NCBI RefSeq assembly: GCF_026212465.1
Contig: NC_080047.1
Location: 35,964,988-36,028,987, forward strand
Source of the DNA: Amaranthus tricolor
Lineage: Eukaryota > Streptophyta > Magnoliopsida > Caryophyllales > Amaranthaceae
Direction of reading: 5' to 3'
Length of the DNA: 64,000 bases
Shown: positions 61,205 to 64,000 of the stretch, piece by piece
How the letters are laid out: each line of letters begins with the position of its first letter
How positions within the stretch are numbered: the stretch's first letter is position 1
Position numbers and translations under genes: made by a program
The notes under the pieces: model-generated
Database searches by the model: none
Seen by the model: only the letters and a program-made list of their open reading frames with translations
Told to the model about the DNA's origin: nothing

Positions 61205-62666
61205 AGTGGTGGTGTTCCTTTCCGGTTTGCAACCACACCTGATTCTAACGTTTTCGGTTTCAATTTCGGGTGGTTCCTTGGCGGTTCATGAGACGGTTTC
61301 GAAGGTTCCAACTCCCGAGTCGGGCGGTTCGGACCATCGGTTCCATTCTTATTTTAGCTTTAAATATAATATAAAATACTATAAGAATGCGGATGTACCT
61401 TGATTACATGATTGTTAGCGAAATTCATTACTTGTCATCGTTATTAAAATATTTACTAAAAAGAAGGAAAAAAAAATTAATAAGAAATGATAAAGATGAT
61501 TAATAAAAAAAGAGAGAGAAAATGGACACCTACTATCCCCAAAAAATACTAAGCTGGCTACGTATCCCGAAGGAATCAAAGCCCACGTAATTCCTTGTCA
61601 TACCTTTTACTTGTAGTTGTTGAATGTTTATTTTTCGTTGTCTGATGTTCATGATCCTATTCGTCTTTGTCATCATCATCTTGTTGGTTAGATGCTTCCA
61701 CTGACTCTCCTCTTGACGATGATGCAGATGTATCCATCATCATCCACGGATCATCATCGTTCTTGGGTCCTTGTGTTCAAAGCTCCGCTTTATCCCAATC
61801 TTTCTTGCAAACACATATTTGAATAATATGTGGAGCAAGACGAGATCTCTTTTCATCTAGAACTCTTGTACCTGCACTAAAAGCAGACTCCAACGCAATA
61901 GTGGAAGTAGGAATTGCAAGGGTATCCTTTGCAATTCTCGATCATATGGGAAATTTTATTGATTTTTCTTTCCTCCATTCTAAAATATTATTAACTACCT
62001 TGTTCAATTTAAGAGTGATGTTTAAGATAATTATCTAGTTCTAGATATGAAGCGGAGGGTGAGGAAGTAAATGGTCTTACAAAACTATCATCTTTGCTTA
62101 TTATGTTAGCTATTATGAGATTATAATAAGTGAGACGTGCCGAGACAATAGCACAGCTAGACGTATTGCGACTTGGGTTATATATATACTAGAATAATAA
62201 TCATAAACTTCTGCTAAAAGCTTTTTACTATTTCCAACATAATTATGTACATCACTATACGGACGATCTAATGATTGGTAGTAAAATCCTATTAATTTAG
62301 TAATGTTTTCCGTTTTAAAACATGGGTCTAAAATTGTCGCAATTCCATAAATATAAGGAAAATCAATAAAATACATCTTCCACTTCTTCAACATATCTTC
62401 AAGAATCGACTTTAAAAATTCATTAGCATTATCATGGGAATGTTTAAGAAGATGGTAAAAAATAGTAATGCATTCACTTATTACTAGGTGGACGTGATCA
62501 TAAGCTTCAAAAATTTTCTATACTTCTATAGTTAGTTCCCATGTTCCTAACCTTATACGGCTATCCTTATACCCAATACACAGTTGTGTTATAAACGAAC
62601 GATAAACAATAGCCTTTTTTAATAGATTATGGTTCCTGGTAACCCGCTCCGTGGCCATAACTAGTC
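61205..62666 (-). mobile_element. hAT copy E, internally deleted, nested in F/D
   Basis: Flanked by ATTCATCT (61197-61204) and ATTGATCT (62667-62674), an 8-bp duplication with one change. Removing the insertion restores the spacing seen in copy A between TATAG and CTAGG. E carries only the C-terminal half of the transposase on the minus strand (for example YIYGIATILDPCFKTE and GFYYQSLDRP, 62394-62113) joined directly to the 5' subterminal end (GGTAACCCGCTCCGTGGCC); the N-terminal half is deleted. Confidence 0.8.
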
Positions 62667-64000
62667 ATTGATCTCTAGGAGGACCCTTAAACGCCGCACA
62701 ATTGAATTGTATGGATCAAAACTTTATGTATTAATAGAAATGTTTAAATGGTAAGGATAGAACATAACAACCGATATTTGTTCTGCTCCCCCTCATTAAC
62801 TAGTTTATTCAAAAAATAATAAATGTCTTTGATTTAATGCCCGAAAGGCATACTTGTGATAACATAAAATATAGATTAATAGAGATATATAAAGAATAAT
62901 ATAGATTAATAGAGATATATAAAGAATGAAACTTGTTAGATAAGCTATTCTATTACCGATAACGCAATCACCAACATTAGATGCATTAAACTTTTGTGTA
63001 ACGAGCCTGCTTTCAGTTTTATCCTTGGTGGTAGATTATTTCATATACGTTGTTTTGCCCATATTATTAACTTATCTTGCTATGTAGGTAATAAAAAAAT
63101 TAAGTGCTTTATAAGATCCCATTAGAGACGTAGATATGTGGCTTAGATTAGGACATGTAAAGAGGAGAAATACACAATTATATGACGAATATGGACTTAA
63201 AAAGGTATAATATTGGTCATCAGATACTCCCACACGTTAGGGCTCGACCTATGATCTGTTAAAAAAGGATATTACATATCATGTTATTATAACACAATTG
63301 TATACTGAACATAAAGATAAAGGTATAAGCGACGCGACACGGGAACTATCTATAGGTGTACACAAAATATTAGATGTGTATGACCACACAACTAAAGTTT
63401 TTCATATGTTTACGAACTAAACGTCCAACTAGTAATAAATGAATGTATTACCAGATTTTACCATCTTGTTAACTATTCGCATAGTGATACTAATGGATTT
63501 TTAAAGCCGATTCTTGCAAATCATATGATGGAAAATGAAAGACATATTTTAATGATTTTCTTTATATTTATGAAGTTGCGATAATTTTAGGTCCATGTCT
63601 TTAGACGAAAATTTTTACTAAATTGATAGGATTTTACTACCATTAATTAAATCGTCCACATAATGATGTACATAATTATGTTGGAAACTGTAAAATGCTT
63701 TTAGTAGATCCTTATAATTACCATTTGAGTGATATAATTCAGGCCGTGATATGTTTAGGCGTGCTAGCATTTCTGTACGTCCTACTAGGTTTAGTTCGAT
63801 CGTAGGTAACATAAGCCAAGATGATAGTTTTGTAGGGCCTTCTTTTTCACAACCTCCTTTTCATATTGAATTAGATAATTATTTAAAACATTATTTTGAG
63901 GTTGAACACAATAATTTTAATGTTTTAGATTGGTAGTCAGAAAAATCAATAAAATTGCCCATATTATCGAGAATTGCAAATGATATCCTTGCAATTCCGG
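62667..64000 (+). mobile_element. hAT copy D: continuation of F, runs off the window
   Basis: Plus-strand transposase relic resuming exactly where F stops: RRTLKRRTIELYGS, then decayed segments through a frame at 63751-63936 (RRASISVRPTR, SQDDSFVGPSF, ELDNYLKHYFEVE) that matches the C-terminal part of copy A. The dimerisation region begins at 63940 and is cut by the end of the window. Numerous stops; not functional. Confidence 0.8.

Overview
This window is nuclear DNA of a flowering plant, most likely a eudicot. It is AT-rich, has spliced genes with GT-AG introns, carries plant-type TATA and pyrimidine-rich promoter signals, and is packed with typical plant transposon families. I cannot name the species from sequence alone. 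There are two well-supported host genes, both on the minus strand: an importin-alpha gene (12386-19569, ten coding exons that join in frame to 540 aa) and a DUF1218 membrane-protein gene (26478-33755, three exons, 283 aa). A third, doubtful small gene (218 to about 1905, minus) has a good promoter and 5' leader, but its short ORF carries an in-frame TGA.

Layout: 0.2-1.9 kb, small gene or pseudogene with a tandem repeat in its leader intron; 3.0-8.2 kb, decayed Copia LTR retrotransposon (minus); 8.4-9.6 kb, two terminal-inverted-repeat elements embedded in long AT microsatellites; 12.4-19.6 kb, importin alpha, whose seventh intron holds a dead hAT element and two MITEs; 20.5-23.8 kb, decayed RTE-type LINE (minus); 24.78-24.99 kb, an imperfect gene-derived foldback resembling a young MIRNA precursor; 25.07-25.52 kb, Tourist-like MITE; 26.5-33.8 kb, DUF1218 gene with a 5.3-kb second intron full of small elements, including a 1-kb element with about 250-bp terminal inverted repeats that carries a broken ORF resembling a GRF zinc-finger protein; 35.5-36.2 kb, one MITE nested in another.

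From 39.5 kb to the end the window is an almost pure transposon pile-up. A family of BED-finger hAT elements occurs in several copies: A (39513-43141), B (about 43142-45591), C (split, 45600-45702 and 58192-59825), E (61205-62666) and F/D (split, 59826-61204 and 62667-64000). A 12.5-kb CACTA (En/Spm) element (45703-58191) sits inside hAT copy C with an exact ATC target duplication. Within that CACTA lies a second, different hAT (TTF/MYM-type, 51757-55198) with 471-bp inverted repeats. hAT copy E sits inside F/D with a near-exact 8-bp duplication.

No transposon ORF looks intact: all carry frameshifts, stops, deletions or insertions. I saw no tRNA or rRNA gene and no CRISPR array. The more unusual items are the foldback, the GRF-carrying element, the TTF-hAT whose 3' end was replaced by an inverted copy of its 5' end, and the CACTA peptidase gene whose middle is replaced by a repeat array.
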